Positions 17,107 through 26,565 are shown, numbered from the stretch's first letter. The stretch is 64,000 bases of DNA from Deltaproteobacteria bacterium (GCA_016218915.1 JACRCQ010000014.1:17908-81907), one strand, 5' to 3'. The notes: generated by a model not told the origin, from the letters alone. Numbers and translations: made by a program.

Positions 17107-18138
17107 TCATGGGAGCTCGACCCCGAGACCCAGGTCCAGCCACGCGGCCACGGGTGCCATCCGGAACACCTCCGGAGCGGTTCCATCGGTGAGTCTCACG
17201 AAGAAACGATCGCGCTCGAGCGGCAGCAGCAATCCCGCCCCAGCCGTGGCCCGGATCGGCCCCGCAATCCTGTGGCCCACGCGCCCCAGGATCGACACGT
17301 CTACCGCAAGTTTCTCCTGCTCGCGATTGATCTGGTAGTCCACGCTCTGCATGCGCAGCGACCCCACATGTCCCCCGCCGCACGCCATGGCGCGCGTGCG
17401 ACCTCTTCCCGCCTGCAAGGGGCACAACGCAATCCCAGCCATTGCCAGACGGAACTTCGCTGTTCCTCCCTGCTCGCTCGCCTCTGCCTCCTTCCACACC
17501 GATCCGTCGAGAATCACGGGCCAGCGCCAGGGCGGATCCACGGTCACGCGTGCCCCGAGCCCATAGGCAAATCCAGGCAGCAAGCCCACCGCGAACACAG
17601 GGCCCAGCTCAGCCCCCACTCTCCAATTCTCCGGCTTCGGAGCCGCCGGCACAGCCACAGGCACGACCACGGTCTCTCGTTGAAGGATCACCTGGGGAGG
17701 CGGAGGAGCAAGCGGCGGCAGGGGCGCTGCGCTCGCTGCTGGCCGCTCCCCCATGGCTGCGTCTGGATCGATCAGCAGCGCGATCACCAGGGCAAGCTGA
17801 TCGTCGAGCGCACGGCAGGACGCTTCTGTGCTGCGAAGCTCCCGGGTGCCCAATACCTTGCCGTCCGACGATGCGACCGCGATCACCGCAAGCCACCCTC
17901 GCCCCGCGGGCTCGGGCTGGACGCGCGCCTCCACGGACACTTCGCCCTGCGCAGCGGAAACGAACACCGATCGTCCCAGCCGCTTCTCGACAGCTTCGGC
18001 GAGCGCGCGAGCGGCAATGCAATTCTCAGCGCCTGGAAGGCGAGTCCAGCTCAGCGAGCTGGTGCGAGGCGCATCCCCGCGCGCCGGAACCGCAGTCCCG
18101 GCCGCCAAGGCAAGAGCGAGCCATCCGCACCATCGCAT
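17107..18138 (-). CDS. Exported hypothetical protein, predicted outer-membrane barrel-like C-terminus
   Basis: This 343-residue protein has a signal peptide (WCGWLALALAAGTAVPARG). An N-terminal domain resembles a periplasmic module with one paired Cys (GAENCIAARALAEAVEKRLG; EASCRALDDQLALVIALLID). A Pro-rich linker is followed by a C-terminal half of alternating strands (AELGPVFAVGLLPGFAYGLGARVTV; GAGLLLPLERDRFFVRL) that looks like an outer-membrane barrel or lipocalin-like sheet. The order exported protein, ECF sigma, anti-sigma-like protein suggests an envelope-sensing cassette. Function unknown. Confidence 0.6.
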   Translation of the reverse strand: MRWCGWLALALAAGTAVPARGDAPRTSSLSWTRLPGAENCIAARALAEAVEKRLGRSVFVSAAQGEVSVEARVQPEPAGRGWLAVIAVASSDGKVLGTRELRSTEASCRALDDQLALVIALLIDPDAAMGERPAASAAPLPPLAPPPPQVILQRETVVVPVAVPAAPKPENWRVGAELGPVFAVGLLPGFAYGLGARVTVDPPWRWPVILDGSVWKEAEASEQGGTAKFRLAMAGIALCPLQAGRGRTRAMACGGGHVGSLRMQSVDYQINREQEKLAVDVSILGRVGHRIAGPIRATAGAGLLLPLERDRFFVRLTDGTAPEVFRMAPVAAWLDLGLGVELP

Positions 18139-18184
18139 CGCGCCCGCATGCTGCCAGCCGCGGGTGGCGGGGATCAAGAGGTCA

Positions 18185-19279
18185 CTACGGCTTCCTGCAC
18201 TGCGACTCCTTGCACGTGAAGCCGTCAGGACAGGGGGGATCGGTCGAGTAGCACGAGCGGGTGCAGTACCCGTCCACCGTAAGGTTCGCTGCGCTCACGT
18301 TGATGCACTGCGCGCCTCCGCATTCGCCATACCCCTTGGGATCGCAAGGCGTGCCAGCCGGTGCCGTGCAGTGATCCGAAAAGCAGCTCCCCGCACCGCA
18401 CTGGCTCGTGTCGTCGCAACGCTTCCAGCACTTCTGGGTGTCGCACTTGCTGTCAGCCGCGCAGTCCTTGTCTTCCAGGCACTGCACGCACCCGTCATAG
18501 TCCGAGCACTTCGCACCAGGGCAGTCCGCGTCTGACCCGCACTTCACGCACTTGCCCACGCGACAAAGCGGCCCGCTCGACGAGCTCTTGCAGTCGTCGT
18601 CCTTGAGGCAGTTCGCGTACACGCACTTGCCTTCGGTCGTGCAGAAGTAGCTCGACACCGAGTTCTTGCAGTCGTCGTGCGACTGGCACGGCTGGCACGT
18701 GCTGGTCGTCTTGCTGCACCCCAGGTCATGGAGGCATTCGCTCATGGAGCTGCACAGCGAGCCTTGATCGCCCAAGCTCCCTGTGCCGCACAGCACCGCC
18801 ACATCGCCGCTCTTCTGTTGGCCGTACGTCACGTAGCATTCGCTCTCGGACTTGATGTGTCCGCAGTCGCGCGCGTCCACGCTCGCCAGATTGCACTTGC
18901 TCGGGTGCGACGTGCACCCGGCCAGGCAGGCCTGCGAATCAAAGCCCCCGGTCTCGCAGCTCGAAGCCTTGGTACACAGAGCAGAGCAGTATCCTGCGCA
19001 GTCGACCGCGTGCGACAGGTCCTGGCACGACAGCGTCTTGAGACCATTGGCTCCTGCGGAGCATTGATCGCCGCTCGTCAGCTCTGCCTTGCAGGCCCCA
19101 GAGCAACCGTCCGAGGTGTCCCCCACGTTGCACTCCTTCATCCTGGCGCACATCTGGTCGCAGAAGGATGCGCAGGAGCCGACCTCGACGTCGCTGCTGC
19201 ACCCGGCCACTGTCCAAGCTGCGATTCCGGCGGCGAGCCATGTGGATCGAAGGAAAGAAGAAACGAATGATGAACCCAT
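18185..19279 (-). CDS. Cys-rich lipoprotein
   Basis: This 364-residue protein has a lipoprotein signal (LAAGIAAWTVAGCSS, Cys near residue 27). Nearly all the rest is disulfide-type repeats. The first half has paired CxxxC motifs (CASFCDQMCARMKEC, CAGYCSALCTKASSC, CLAGC). The second half has short CxxDxDC units (CQSHDDC, CLKDDDC, CGSDADC, CLEDKDC) common in secreted Myxococcota proteins. ATG at 19279 has GGAGG seven bases upstream. It is probably a cell-surface binding protein; partner unknown. Confidence 0.7.
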   Translation of the reverse strand: MGSSFVSSFLRSTWLAAGIAAWTVAGCSSDVEVGSCASFCDQMCARMKECNVGDTSDGCSGACKAELTSGDQCSAGANGLKTLSCQDLSHAVDCAGYCSALCTKASSCETGGFDSQACLAGCTSHPSKCNLASVDARDCGHIKSESECYVTYGQQKSGDVAVLCGTGSLGDQGSLCSSMSECLHDLGCSKTTSTCQPCQSHDDCKNSVSSYFCTTEGKCVYANCLKDDDCKSSSSGPLCRVGKCVKCGSDADCPGAKCSDYDGCVQCLEDKDCAADSKCDTQKCWKRCDDTSQCGAGSCFSDHCTAPAGTPCDPKGYGECGGAQCINVSAANLTVDGYCTRSCYSTDPPCPDGFTCKESQCRKP

Positions 19280-19357
19280 TTCCAAGCCTCCAGGACAGCG
19301 GCACCGGCCGTGTCTGCCGGATGAATGGGGGGAGCTTGGAGATATTATGATCGAAAT

Positions 19358-20332
19358 CTACTCGTACAGCATCGGGGTCATCACCCACGACCAGTTCCAG
19401 TAGTCATCGCACCAGCCGCTCACGTACGACCGCAGGTTGCGCACCCAGAGCGCCTCGTACACCCCATCGTGCTGGAACTGCAGGTAGCCGCCCGAAGGAC
19501 CCATGAACACGATCGGAGCCTGATCCCCCGGGCCCGCCGTCTTTGAAGAGAACTGCAGCGCGTATTCACCCATCGGCTCTGTGCTGCACGAAGAACCTCC
19601 GTCGACCGGGCAATTGAGGAAGAGCTTGTCGACCTTGAAAGGCGCGCTGTCGAACGAAGCGACCTGCCCATCCGCACCTGCCAGGTAGATCCCCATCGAG
19701 TTGCCCATCGGGTTCTTCATCCCCTCCCACTCCGGAAGGTTGATGATCTGGATGCGCTGCATGCACCCCCAGCCAGAGGCGTCGACCACTTCCGCCTGGA
19801 CCGTCACGAACGCGCCCTGGGGCATGTACGCGTACATTCCAGGCGCCTTGACCGAGATCTTGTTGATCGAGATGCAGTTGGCAAAAGGCGGGCAGGTATT
19901 GACGCCAATCTCCAAGCTGTCCGTGCCATAGGCCACGCTGTCGATGGAGCCCTGGAACGTGACCGAGCCGATACCAGCCGGGTAGAACTCGCACCCAAGG
20001 GTCTTTCCACCGTCCATCGCAATGGCCATGCCGAGCCGATCCGCTGTGCGCACGCAGCTCGCGTCTGGGGGCACATCCTGGCCGCCGTCGATGATCGCCC
20101 CCCCGGTCCCAGCCATGCCGCCCATGGCAGCCGCGCCGCCCGCGCCTGAGCTCCCTCCCGGGCCTTTGCCACCGCTGCCACCCATGCCACCACTGCCACC
20201 CTTGCCAGCGGTTCCGCCAGCCCCGGCTTGCCCGGCTCCTCCCCCTTCACCACCCGGCTGGGAGGTCTCGACAGTGCCGCCGCAAGCGGCCAGGACAACG
20301 CACGAAGCAACGAGCAGGGATCGGAAGTGCAT
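19358..20332 (-). CDS. Lipoprotein with Gly-rich linker
   Basis: This 324-residue protein has a lipoprotein signal peptide (FRSLLVASCVVLAAC, Cys near residue 17). A collagen-like Gly/Ala/Ser/Met linker spans about residues 25-85 (GGMGGSGGKGPGG type). A globular domain of about 230 residues follows with strand-rich sequence and six Cys, ending WCDDYWNWSWVMTPM. I recognise no family. It has its own 99-nt upstream region with two sigma-54-like promoter matches and a GAGGA ribosome site six bases before ATG. Confidence 0.65.
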   Translation of the reverse strand: MHFRSLLVASCVVLAACGGTVETSQPGGEGGGAGQAGAGGTAGKGGSGGMGGSGGKGPGGSSGAGGAAAMGGMAGTGGAIIDGGQDVPPDASCVRTADRLGMAIAMDGGKTLGCEFYPAGIGSVTFQGSIDSVAYGTDSLEIGVNTCPPFANCISINKISVKAPGMYAYMPQGAFVTVQAEVVDASGWGCMQRIQIINLPEWEGMKNPMGNSMGIYLAGADGQVASFDSAPFKVDKLFLNCPVDGGSSCSTEPMGEYALQFSSKTAGPGDQAPIVFMGPSGGYLQFQHDGVYEALWVRNLRSYVSGWCDDYWNWSWVMTPMLYE

Positions 20333-20372
20333 GGCGTTCCTCGAGGGCAAAAAGGTTTCCGCGGCCCTGGTT

Positions 20373-20388
20373 AGCACGACTCATGCCA
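20373..20388 (-). promoter_or_regulatory. Candidate sigma-54 promoter (proximal) for the lipoprotein at 19358-20332
   Basis: The minus strand reads TGGCATGAGTCGTGCT, which matches the sigma-54 consensus TGGCAYRNNNNTTGCW except for one base. GG and GC are exactly 10 bases apart. The predicted transcript start leaves a leader of about 30 nt to the ATG at 20332. Confidence 0.5.
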
Positions 20389-20398
20389 CTGGAATCTG

Positions 20399-20414
20399 TG
20401 CCACCCATGTGCCA
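20399..20414 (-). promoter_or_regulatory. Candidate sigma-54 promoter (distal) for the same lipoprotein
   Basis: The minus strand reads TGGCACATGGGTGGCA, again one mismatch from TGGCAYRNNNNTTGCW with correct GG-N10-GC spacing. It lies 26 bases upstream of the proximal match, and the TGGCA core occurs three times in this short intergenic space. Confidence 0.4.
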
Positions 20415-20431
20415 CCGTCCAACGAGGCACT

Positions 20432-21304
20432 TCATGGAAACACGAGCTTGCGCACAAAAGCTTCCCACTTGCGCTGCAGCGTGCCCAGGTCCTGCTCGCC
20501 CAGCACGCTCAGCAGCGTAGCCTCGCCGGTCGGGTCAGCCTGACGGCTCGCGAGGAAGCTCTTGTAGTAGCGCACGAGCAGCCCCTTTTCCTGGACGTAG
20601 TACAGCAGGTACCGCGCCGCTGCGTAGTTCGCCCCACTGCGCCGGTCATCGTAGAACTCCCCGCGGCTCGACGACATCACCGCATGCAGGTCCGGGGTCT
20701 TGCCGAGCTCGATCGCATCTTGCAGCCTCGCGAGCCTCCAGTTGGTGCGCCCGTGGATGTGCCCATCGCGATCGTCAGGCTGCTCGTAGAGCGACGCGAG
20801 CCCTTCGTTGAACCAGGTGGGGCAGTCCGGGAAGTTGGCTTCGATGAAGGCGTGCACCATCTCGTGGATCAGCGTTCCTCCGCCGAGCCCGATGTTGATG
20901 ATCAGCGCCCGATCGCAGGGCGAGTAGTACCCGTAGGGCGAGATCGGGCTCTTGCCGAAGATCGCGCTGTTGTTCCGCAGGTAGCTTTCTTCGCCGTTGA
21001 ACATCCAGATGTCGATGATGCGCGACGGATCGCGTTCGAAGAAGTCGGCCTTGAGCCGTCGCACGCCCCAGCCCACGATGCTCTCCGCATCGGCTCTGAC
21101 GTCTTCGGGCCGTCCATCACCCAGCACCACGAACGGCGGCACAGCGATCACCGTGAACCCGGGCTGCGCCTTGTCCCGCACCTCGGCAACGTGCGCCTCG
21201 TATTCGCTCGCCGATCGAGGCTCCAGGCGCCCGAGCCCGAGCGAGCAGCATCCTGCCATGCACGCGACCGCCAGGGCCGCACAGAGCCTCAGCTTCCCTG
21301 CCAT
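20432..21304 (-). CDS. Gluzincin-type metallopeptidase-like lipoprotein
   Basis: This 290-residue protein has a lipoprotein signal (ALAVACMAGC). The zinc motif HEMVH is at residues 147-151, and a third ligand Glu is at 167 in TWFNEGLASLYE, the HExxH-x15-E spacing of gluzincins and peptidase-MA-like proteins. A preceding strand (ALIINIGLGGGTL) forms the edge of the cleft, as in that clan. It is probably an active zinc peptidase at the cell envelope; substrate unknown. It lies 9 nt downstream of the SGNH esterase gene on the same strand, so the two are probably one operon. Confidence 0.78.
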   Translation of the reverse strand: MAGKLRLCAALAVACMAGCCSLGLGRLEPRSASEYEAHVAEVRDKAQPGFTVIAVPPFVVLGDGRPEDVRADAESIVGWGVRRLKADFFERDPSRIIDIWMFNGEESYLRNNSAIFGKSPISPYGYYSPCDRALIINIGLGGGTLIHEMVHAFIEANFPDCPTWFNEGLASLYEQPDDRDGHIHGRTNWRLARLQDAIELGKTPDLHAVMSSSRGEFYDDRRSGANYAAARYLLYYVQEKGLLVRYYKSFLASRQADPTGEATLLSVLGEQDLGTLQRKWEAFVRKLVFP

Positions 21305-21313
21305 CCCCGCAGC

Positions 21314-23032
21314 CTACTTGGTCACGTTCATCAGGAACTGCACCGCGTAGTTCCGATGATCGTGCCTGAACTTCAAGGCGACCGTGCCCGCAGCTTTCGT
21401 ATACGGCTCCGAGAGCATGATCGTGTCGCCCGAGACCGACGCCACGACCGCGAGATTGGCCAGACCATCGCCGCTCACCACGTCCGTGCGCGATATTTCC
21501 GCGAAGTCACTGGGCGTGACCGCTTTAATCGTCGAAGACCCAGGCGAGACCGTGCACAGAATCGTCTTCCCGTCGTATCCCTCGAACGAATCGGAGTCGC
21601 GAAGCTGTCCGCCCCTTCCGAGCGGCGTCCCTCCGCTGGCACCCTGGCCGTCCTGCACCATTGCATATCCCACGTACAAGTCGACCCCAGCGGGCGGAGG
21701 AGCGGCCAGGGCGATGAGCACCTGATTGCCTGCAATCGAAACCGAGGAGATCGTGAGCAGCTCGGTCTGGGTCAGGACCTCGAATCCCCTCGCTTTGGAC
21801 CACTGTGTGAACGCCTGCTGGTGCGGCGCCGGACGCGTGTCTTCCCACGCCATCGGAGGATCCGGGACGTCGAAGTCGACCGTGATCAGCTGTCCTGCAA
21901 GCTTGGCCGCGTTTGGCTGCAGAGGCTTCCACCCCTGCTTGGACAGCACGCCCCGCACGTAGACTTCCGCGTACTTCTCCCCGAGTCTCCGGTATTGCGG
22001 CGCCGAGAGGTGCACCTTGTCGACTGAATAGTCGTACTGGTACTTCGAGCCCGCGCACAACACCTCTCCCGGATGCTGCACGCTCGCCTTCCACGCCAGG
22101 AGCGTCGAGGGCGCAGTTGATCCCGAGTCGAAGGGGAAGGTGCTCTGCTGGGTGAGGATCAGAGGAACATTCGCGATCTGCCCCGTGATCGCCTTCAAGT
22201 CCGCGTTGTAGTCTTTCTGGAGCTGGTAGACCTCCTGATCGTACGTGTCATTGTTGAAGTCCGACTCGCCGTGCGTGAGGATCACAGCGCCGTAGCCGAG
22301 CTTCTTGCCGGCCTGCTGCGCCAGCAGCTGGATCGCCTTGGCCTCGTAGAGCGAAGAGGCGTACGAGTTCCCGGTCCCGTCCTTCTTGATCACGCTCATC
22401 GGCTGGCCGCCGATTCCCACGTTCGTGTGGATGCTCACCAGCTCGAATCCACCAAGCGCAAGCGAGGTCGCGCTCATCTGGTTCGCCATCCCCTCGTTCG
22501 GCGTCTCTCCCCAGATGTTGTTCGGGTAGTGCGTCTGGGGCAGGTTCGGATCCGGCGGACGCAGCGGCGCCACCAGAGGCACCAGCGAGAGCTTGTCGCC
22601 CACACCATCGTATTTCGGGGCTGGCGAGGAATCGTCGAGCTTCAGGTTGTGGAAAGGCTGCGTGGTGCTGACCACCGGCGTGCCTGACGCGCCGCAAGAA
22701 AGGCTCTGCCCGGTGCCGATGATTCCTACCCAGTCAAACGCCGGGGCCGTGATCCCGCCGCTGTCTCCGCCTTCGGCCTTCCCATCCAGCGAGCCGTCCA
22801 CCGGTCCGCTGCCCCCACCGTTTCCCCCTGCTTCTACGCTGCCATCCTTGCCAGCGTGCCCTGCCCCGTCGGCGTCGCTCCCGCTGTCCGCCCCCCCCTT
22901 GCCGCCAACCCACCCGCTCGAGCTCGAATCGTCGGAGCACGACATGGTCCCAACCGCCCATGCCGAGGCAAGAGCGATCGACACCAGCAGGGCGTGTCCA
23001 GCATGACCGCGGAGGATGGGTTTGTGGACCAT
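21314..23032 (-). CDS. Sialate O-acetylesterase-like SGNH hydrolase, exported
   Basis: This 572-residue protein has a signal sequence ending near GTMSC, possibly a non-canonical lipobox. A Gly/Asp/Ser-rich linker follows to about residue 95. The SGNH domain has block I GTGQSLSCG (nucleophile Ser), a Gly/Asn-containing middle region, block III LTHGESDF, and block V DKVHLSAPQYRRLGEKYA (Asp-x-x-His). This is the carbohydrate esterase family 6/SASA pattern. The C-terminal ~200 residues form a strand-rich domain. It probably removes acetyl groups from extracellular glycans. ATG at 23032 was chosen because the frame upstream of it shows no signal peptide. Confidence 0.75.
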   Translation of the reverse strand: MVHKPILRGHAGHALLVSIALASAWAVGTMSCSDDSSSSGWVGGKGGADSGSDADGAGHAGKDGSVEAGGNGGGSGPVDGSLDGKAEGGDSGGITAPAFDWVGIIGTGQSLSCGASGTPVVSTTQPFHNLKLDDSSPAPKYDGVGDKLSLVPLVAPLRPPDPNLPQTHYPNNIWGETPNEGMANQMSATSLALGGFELVSIHTNVGIGGQPMSVIKKDGTGNSYASSLYEAKAIQLLAQQAGKKLGYGAVILTHGESDFNNDTYDQEVYQLQKDYNADLKAITGQIANVPLILTQQSTFPFDSGSTAPSTLLAWKASVQHPGEVLCAGSKYQYDYSVDKVHLSAPQYRRLGEKYAEVYVRGVLSKQGWKPLQPNAAKLAGQLITVDFDVPDPPMAWEDTRPAPHQQAFTQWSKARGFEVLTQTELLTISSVSIAGNQVLIALAAPPPAGVDLYVGYAMVQDGQGASGGTPLGRGGQLRDSDSFEGYDGKTILCTVSPGSSTIKAVTPSDFAEISRTDVVSGDGLANLAVVASVSGDTIMLSEPYTKAAGTVALKFRHDHRNYAVQFLMNVTK

Positions 23033-23156
23033 CTGCGATACCCACTCTATCACCGGGCCCAGGGGGCGCCCACACGCGCGGCGACGGCACCACTTCCTCT
23101 CCAAGGCGTTCCGTCTCGGTGCGGCCGTCGCAATCACCTCGCCCCTCGCCTGTCTC

Positions 23157-23549
23157 ATGGAGGTTCCGCTCTCCCATGGCTCGCAGGGCCGGATTCCGCA
23201 AGGACGCGGATTCTACACCACCATCGAAGATCGCCGGGAAGCGATCCGGCTCGCGGTGCGCAGCGCAGGTTCTGAGGACATGGTCCTGATCTGCGGAAAG
23301 GGGCACGAGACCTACCTGATCGTGGGTGAGGTGGCGCGGCACTTCGATGACCGCGAGGAGCGGTGCAAGCGCTGCGGGAATACGCATCTGGGTGACGCGA
23401 TCGTTCCGGGTTGCCTCTACCTTTGGAAATTTGCGGATGATCGTCGGGGTGCACCCTGGCTCTCCGTGAAAGGCGGTTCTACTGGGCGGCCCAGGCAGGG
23501 TATGCTCTCGTTTCCATTTTTCATCCCCTGGCTAGAGGTCCCTCGATGA
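23157..23549 (+). pseudogene. MurE C-terminal remnant
   Basis: In this frame, bases 23220-23360 encode a clean match to the end of UDP-MurNAc-tripeptide ligase MurE: TTIEDRREAIRLAV, then DMVLICGKGHETYLIVG, then HFDDREE. Nothing before it (ATP-binding and central domains, ~430 residues) is present, and the sequence after it (CKRCGNTHLG onwards) is not MurE. It is therefore a broken piece, not a working ligase. The open frame runs on to 23549 and its stop overlaps the next gene's ATG by four bases, so a short product of about 130 residues could still be made; ATG at 23157 is one possible start. Confidence 0.65.
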
Positions 23550-26065
23550 GAAGATCTACGCTCCTTGGTACGAGTGCCGTGATCGGCGGCGCACTGTTCA
23601 TCACGTTTGCTGGAGCTTGCGGCCCGGCGACCCCGCCCGTGGTTGCACCGCCCAAGGCCTCTGCCAGCGCGTCAGCCGTGGCGAAAGCTCCAGAGCCCAT
23701 GAAGGTGGCTCCCCGAGTGTGCAACTCCCGCAAGCTGATCGGCACGCTGCTCGCCGAGCAGCATGACAAGGCGGTCGCGGCCGAAGCGAAGAAGGATTCG
23801 GCAGCGGACAAGGAACCCGCATCCAAGGCGAGTACGGACGCGCCCGACTCAGGGGGAGGCTCCTTCCAGAAGGCCTACATGACCATCGCGCCCGCGACCG
23901 TGATCATCAAGGCCAAGGACGGCTACGGCTCCGGCGTCATCGTCGACAAGTCTGGTCTCGTGCTGACCAACTACCACGTGGTCGCGCACGGCATGCAGCC
24001 CGACTTCACCATCAAGATCGTGCTGAACTTCGGGCACAAGTCAGGCGCTGGCGGCATGGAGATCGACGAGAAGACCTACGAAGGCATGGTCGTCAAAGCC
24101 GATCGCGTCAGGGATCTTGCTCTGATCAAGGTCAAGGACGCGCCCAAGGACGTGACGGTGGCCGTGGTGTCCCACAGCGACCCCACGCCGGGCCAGCCGG
24201 TGTCCGCGATCGGCCATGCCGGAATCGGAATGCTCTGGGCCATGAAGAGCTGTCACGTTGCCGCCGTCGGCGAGCCTGCGCGCAACAGCTTCGTCACAGC
24301 CCGCGATTGCGGGGCAACCGCTGAGCTGGGCATTACCGACGAAGCCGAGCTCAAGCGGATCAAGGAGCAGTGCGAGAAGTCCAAAGCCGAGGCTCGCAAC
24401 GCGATCTCCGAGTTCCGCGAAGGGCTGTTCATCCAGTCCGATTGCCGCGTGGCTCCAGGCGACAGCGGTGGCCCGCTGGTCAACCCCAAGGGCGAGATCG
24501 TCGGCCTCAACCAGAGCATCTCCGCGGACCGGAACTCTGCAGCAGGCACGTCCTACCACGTGCATGTGGCCGAGCTGCGCGAGTTCATCTCCAATCCCCC
24601 GAGCGAGCCTGCGCAGGTTGCGCCGGATCCCTGGTGCGATGGTGGGAGCGAGACCGAGTTCGAGGACATCGACATGGACGGCAAGATCGATGGGATCATG
24701 GCGACCAGCATGGAAGCGCGGGGGCTGTTCGGACCCCAGCGATTCGCGCTGTTCATCGATCTCAACGAGGACACTGCGGAGCACGACCACGCGGCGGACA
24801 TCGCGGCAGGTAGGACCAACATGCCGTATGACGCTGAAGTCGCACTGCTGTCGCTGCCCAAAGGCACCTTCGTCTGGTACGACACCAACGACGACGGCTA
24901 CTTCGATCTGCTTCTGGCAGACCCGGAGGACAAGGGGCACCCGGTCACGGCGTTCGACGTCGCCCGCGACGGCAAGCTGACCAAGAAGGAGAACTTCTCG
25001 GCCCCCTACTTCTTCGACGTGCGCTTCCTGCCCAAGGACGAGAACATGCACACCCACCTGGGCAAGTTCGCGTCCGTGATCAACAAGAAGCTCGCCTCTG
25101 CCGAGACGCTCGCCGATGCCAAGCAGGAGCTGCCGATTCCGGACCCGGTCGCGGGCATCGGCACCAAGGGCCGCCTCGGCGACCTCGACGGCAACGGCAA
25201 GCCGGATACGGTCGTGTTCCAGTCCTCTTTCGCACGCGGCGCTGCCATCGATGCTGACGAAGACTCCATCGGCACGCTCAAGCCGGTGGACGATCCTGCT
25301 CCGCTGCTCAAGGCCAAGCGTCTTGACGCAGAGATCACCTACATCATGCAGCCCAACACGATCTGGGTGATCTACGATCGCGACAACGACGGCAAGCACG
25401 ACCTTGCGCTCCTCGCCAATTCCGAGAGCGACGACCGCATCGTCAAGCAGGCCTGGTCCCGCACCGGCGCCGGGGCCTGGGCCCCCTCCAACGACTTCGT
25501 CGGTCAGAAAGCCATGCGCCCGCTGCTCGTGGGCATCCCGCGCGCCATGAGCGTCGCCACCAGCGTCTTCAGCACCTTCGTCGCGACCGACGAGGGATTT
25601 GCCACCTTGCCTGCGCCGATGTCTCCGCGCGGCTACTACGAGTTTGCCGAGCTCAAGAAGAAGACCGACAAGGCCGTGGTCAAGGGGCGTCGCGGCGACT
25701 ACGCCCTGCGCCTGTTCGACCTGGACCGCGACACCAAGATCGGCGCCAAGGACGCCGCGATGGACATCGTGCGTGGCGGCAAGTTCGACGCTGAGGTCGC
25801 TGTGGCGAGCGACGACGACATGACGTGGGTGTTCTACGACACGGACAACGACAAGAAGTTCGACCTCGTGCTGTTCAGCCAGAAGCCGGAGACCGGCATG
25901 ACCGAGCGCGCGCTGCGCTTCGAGGACGGTCGGCTGCGCAGCGATCCGGCCATGGCGGACGGCAAGTTGATCCGCCACAAGGGCGTGTTCAAGGACGCGA
26001 AGTTCGGCCCGGCGCTCAAGAAGCTTGCAGCGGACTACCTGCCTTCCATCACCATCCAGGAATAG
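23546..26065 (+). CDS. Trypsin-like serine protease lipoprotein with Asp-rich calcium-type repeats
   Basis: This 839-residue protein has a lipoprotein signal with Cys25 (FITFAGAC). After an Ala/Lys-rich spacer, the chymotrypsin-fold domain carries a complete triad: His144 in TNYHVV, Asp190 in RDLALIKV, and Ser307 in GDSGGP. The remaining ~480 residues contain repeated Asp-rich loops (DIDMDGKIDG, DTNDDGYFDL, DLDGNGKPDT, DRDNDGKHDL, DTDNDKKFDL) like calcium-binding type 3 repeats. It is probably an envelope protease stabilised by calcium. A TATGCT hexamer at 23501 could be its -10, and GAGG sits seven bases before the ATG. Confidence 0.82.
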   Translation: MRRSTLLGTSAVIGGALFITFAGACGPATPPVVAPPKASASASAVAKAPEPMKVAPRVCNSRKLIGTLLAEQHDKAVAAEAKKDSAADKEPASKASTDAPDSGGGSFQKAYMTIAPATVIIKAKDGYGSGVIVDKSGLVLTNYHVVAHGMQPDFTIKIVLNFGHKSGAGGMEIDEKTYEGMVVKADRVRDLALIKVKDAPKDVTVAVVSHSDPTPGQPVSAIGHAGIGMLWAMKSCHVAAVGEPARNSFVTARDCGATAELGITDEAELKRIKEQCEKSKAEARNAISEFREGLFIQSDCRVAPGDSGGPLVNPKGEIVGLNQSISADRNSAAGTSYHVHVAELREFISNPPSEPAQVAPDPWCDGGSETEFEDIDMDGKIDGIMATSMEARGLFGPQRFALFIDLNEDTAEHDHAADIAAGRTNMPYDAEVALLSLPKGTFVWYDTNDDGYFDLLLADPEDKGHPVTAFDVARDGKLTKKENFSAPYFFDVRFLPKDENMHTHLGKFASVINKKLASAETLADAKQELPIPDPVAGIGTKGRLGDLDGNGKPDTVVFQSSFARGAAIDADEDSIGTLKPVDDPAPLLKAKRLDAEITYIMQPNTIWVIYDRDNDGKHDLALLANSESDDRIVKQAWSRTGAGAWAPSNDFVGQKAMRPLLVGIPRAMSVATSVFSTFVATDEGFATLPAPMSPRGYYEFAELKKKTDKAVVKGRRGDYALRLFDLDRDTKIGAKDAAMDIVRGGKFDAEVAVASDDDMTWVFYDTDNDKKFDLVLFSQKPETGMTERALRFEDGRLRSDPAMADGKLIRHKGVFKDAKFGPALKKLAADYLPSITIQE

Positions 26066-26090
26066 CCCGCTGCCGCCGCTGGGGTCTCTG

Positions 26091-26435
26091 ATGCAGCCCG
26101 CCACCCTGATCCACTCGGTCTTGCGGCCCCGCACATCCGCCCGATCCGCCCTGTCGCTCGTCTGCCTGCTCGCGTGCCTGTCAGCGTGCGGCTCCGTGGC
26201 CGACGCGTGGATCAACCAGACCATCTACCATCAGCCTTGTCTCGACGCGTGCGAGAAGGCCGAGTCATCGACCTGCAAGGCGGACTGCAAGACCGTCTGC
26301 GACGTCGGCTGCACTCCGGGCGACTACTCCTATGCATCCACGGACAAGGTCGAATGCCACGCCAATGCCGTGACCTTCATTGACGAAGGCGTGGTCCCCG
26401 GCGTCAGCGACAAGCAGCTCGTCTGCTCCCACTGA
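26091..26435 (+). CDS. Small Cys-rich lipoprotein
   Basis: This 114-residue protein has a lipoprotein signal (ALSLVCLLACLSAC) and six Cys clustered between residues 50 and 75 (CLDACEKAESSTCKADCKTVCDVGC), likely forming disulfides. It begins 25 nt after the protease gene and may be co-transcribed with it. No family recognised. Confidence 0.62.
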   Translation: MQPATLIHSVLRPRTSARSALSLVCLLACLSACGSVADAWINQTIYHQPCLDACEKAESSTCKADCKTVCDVGCTPGDYSYASTDKVECHANAVTFIDEGVVPGVSDKQLVCSH

Positions 26436-26565
26436 TCACCCAACGTCCAGCAGCCTTCCTCTCTCGGTGGTCGCTGTGTCTCCATGCCTGTCATCCCGGT
26501 CCAGGAAGGAAGCGCTCTGCGCAAGAGTGGATTCGATCCGCGGAGAGCGATAGTCTGGCTCCGCA

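Noticed and set aside
24041..26224. 727-residue minus-strand frame opposite the serine protease gene
   Set aside because: The plus-strand gene has a signal peptide and a complete catalytic triad; the minus frame is a low-complexity shadow.
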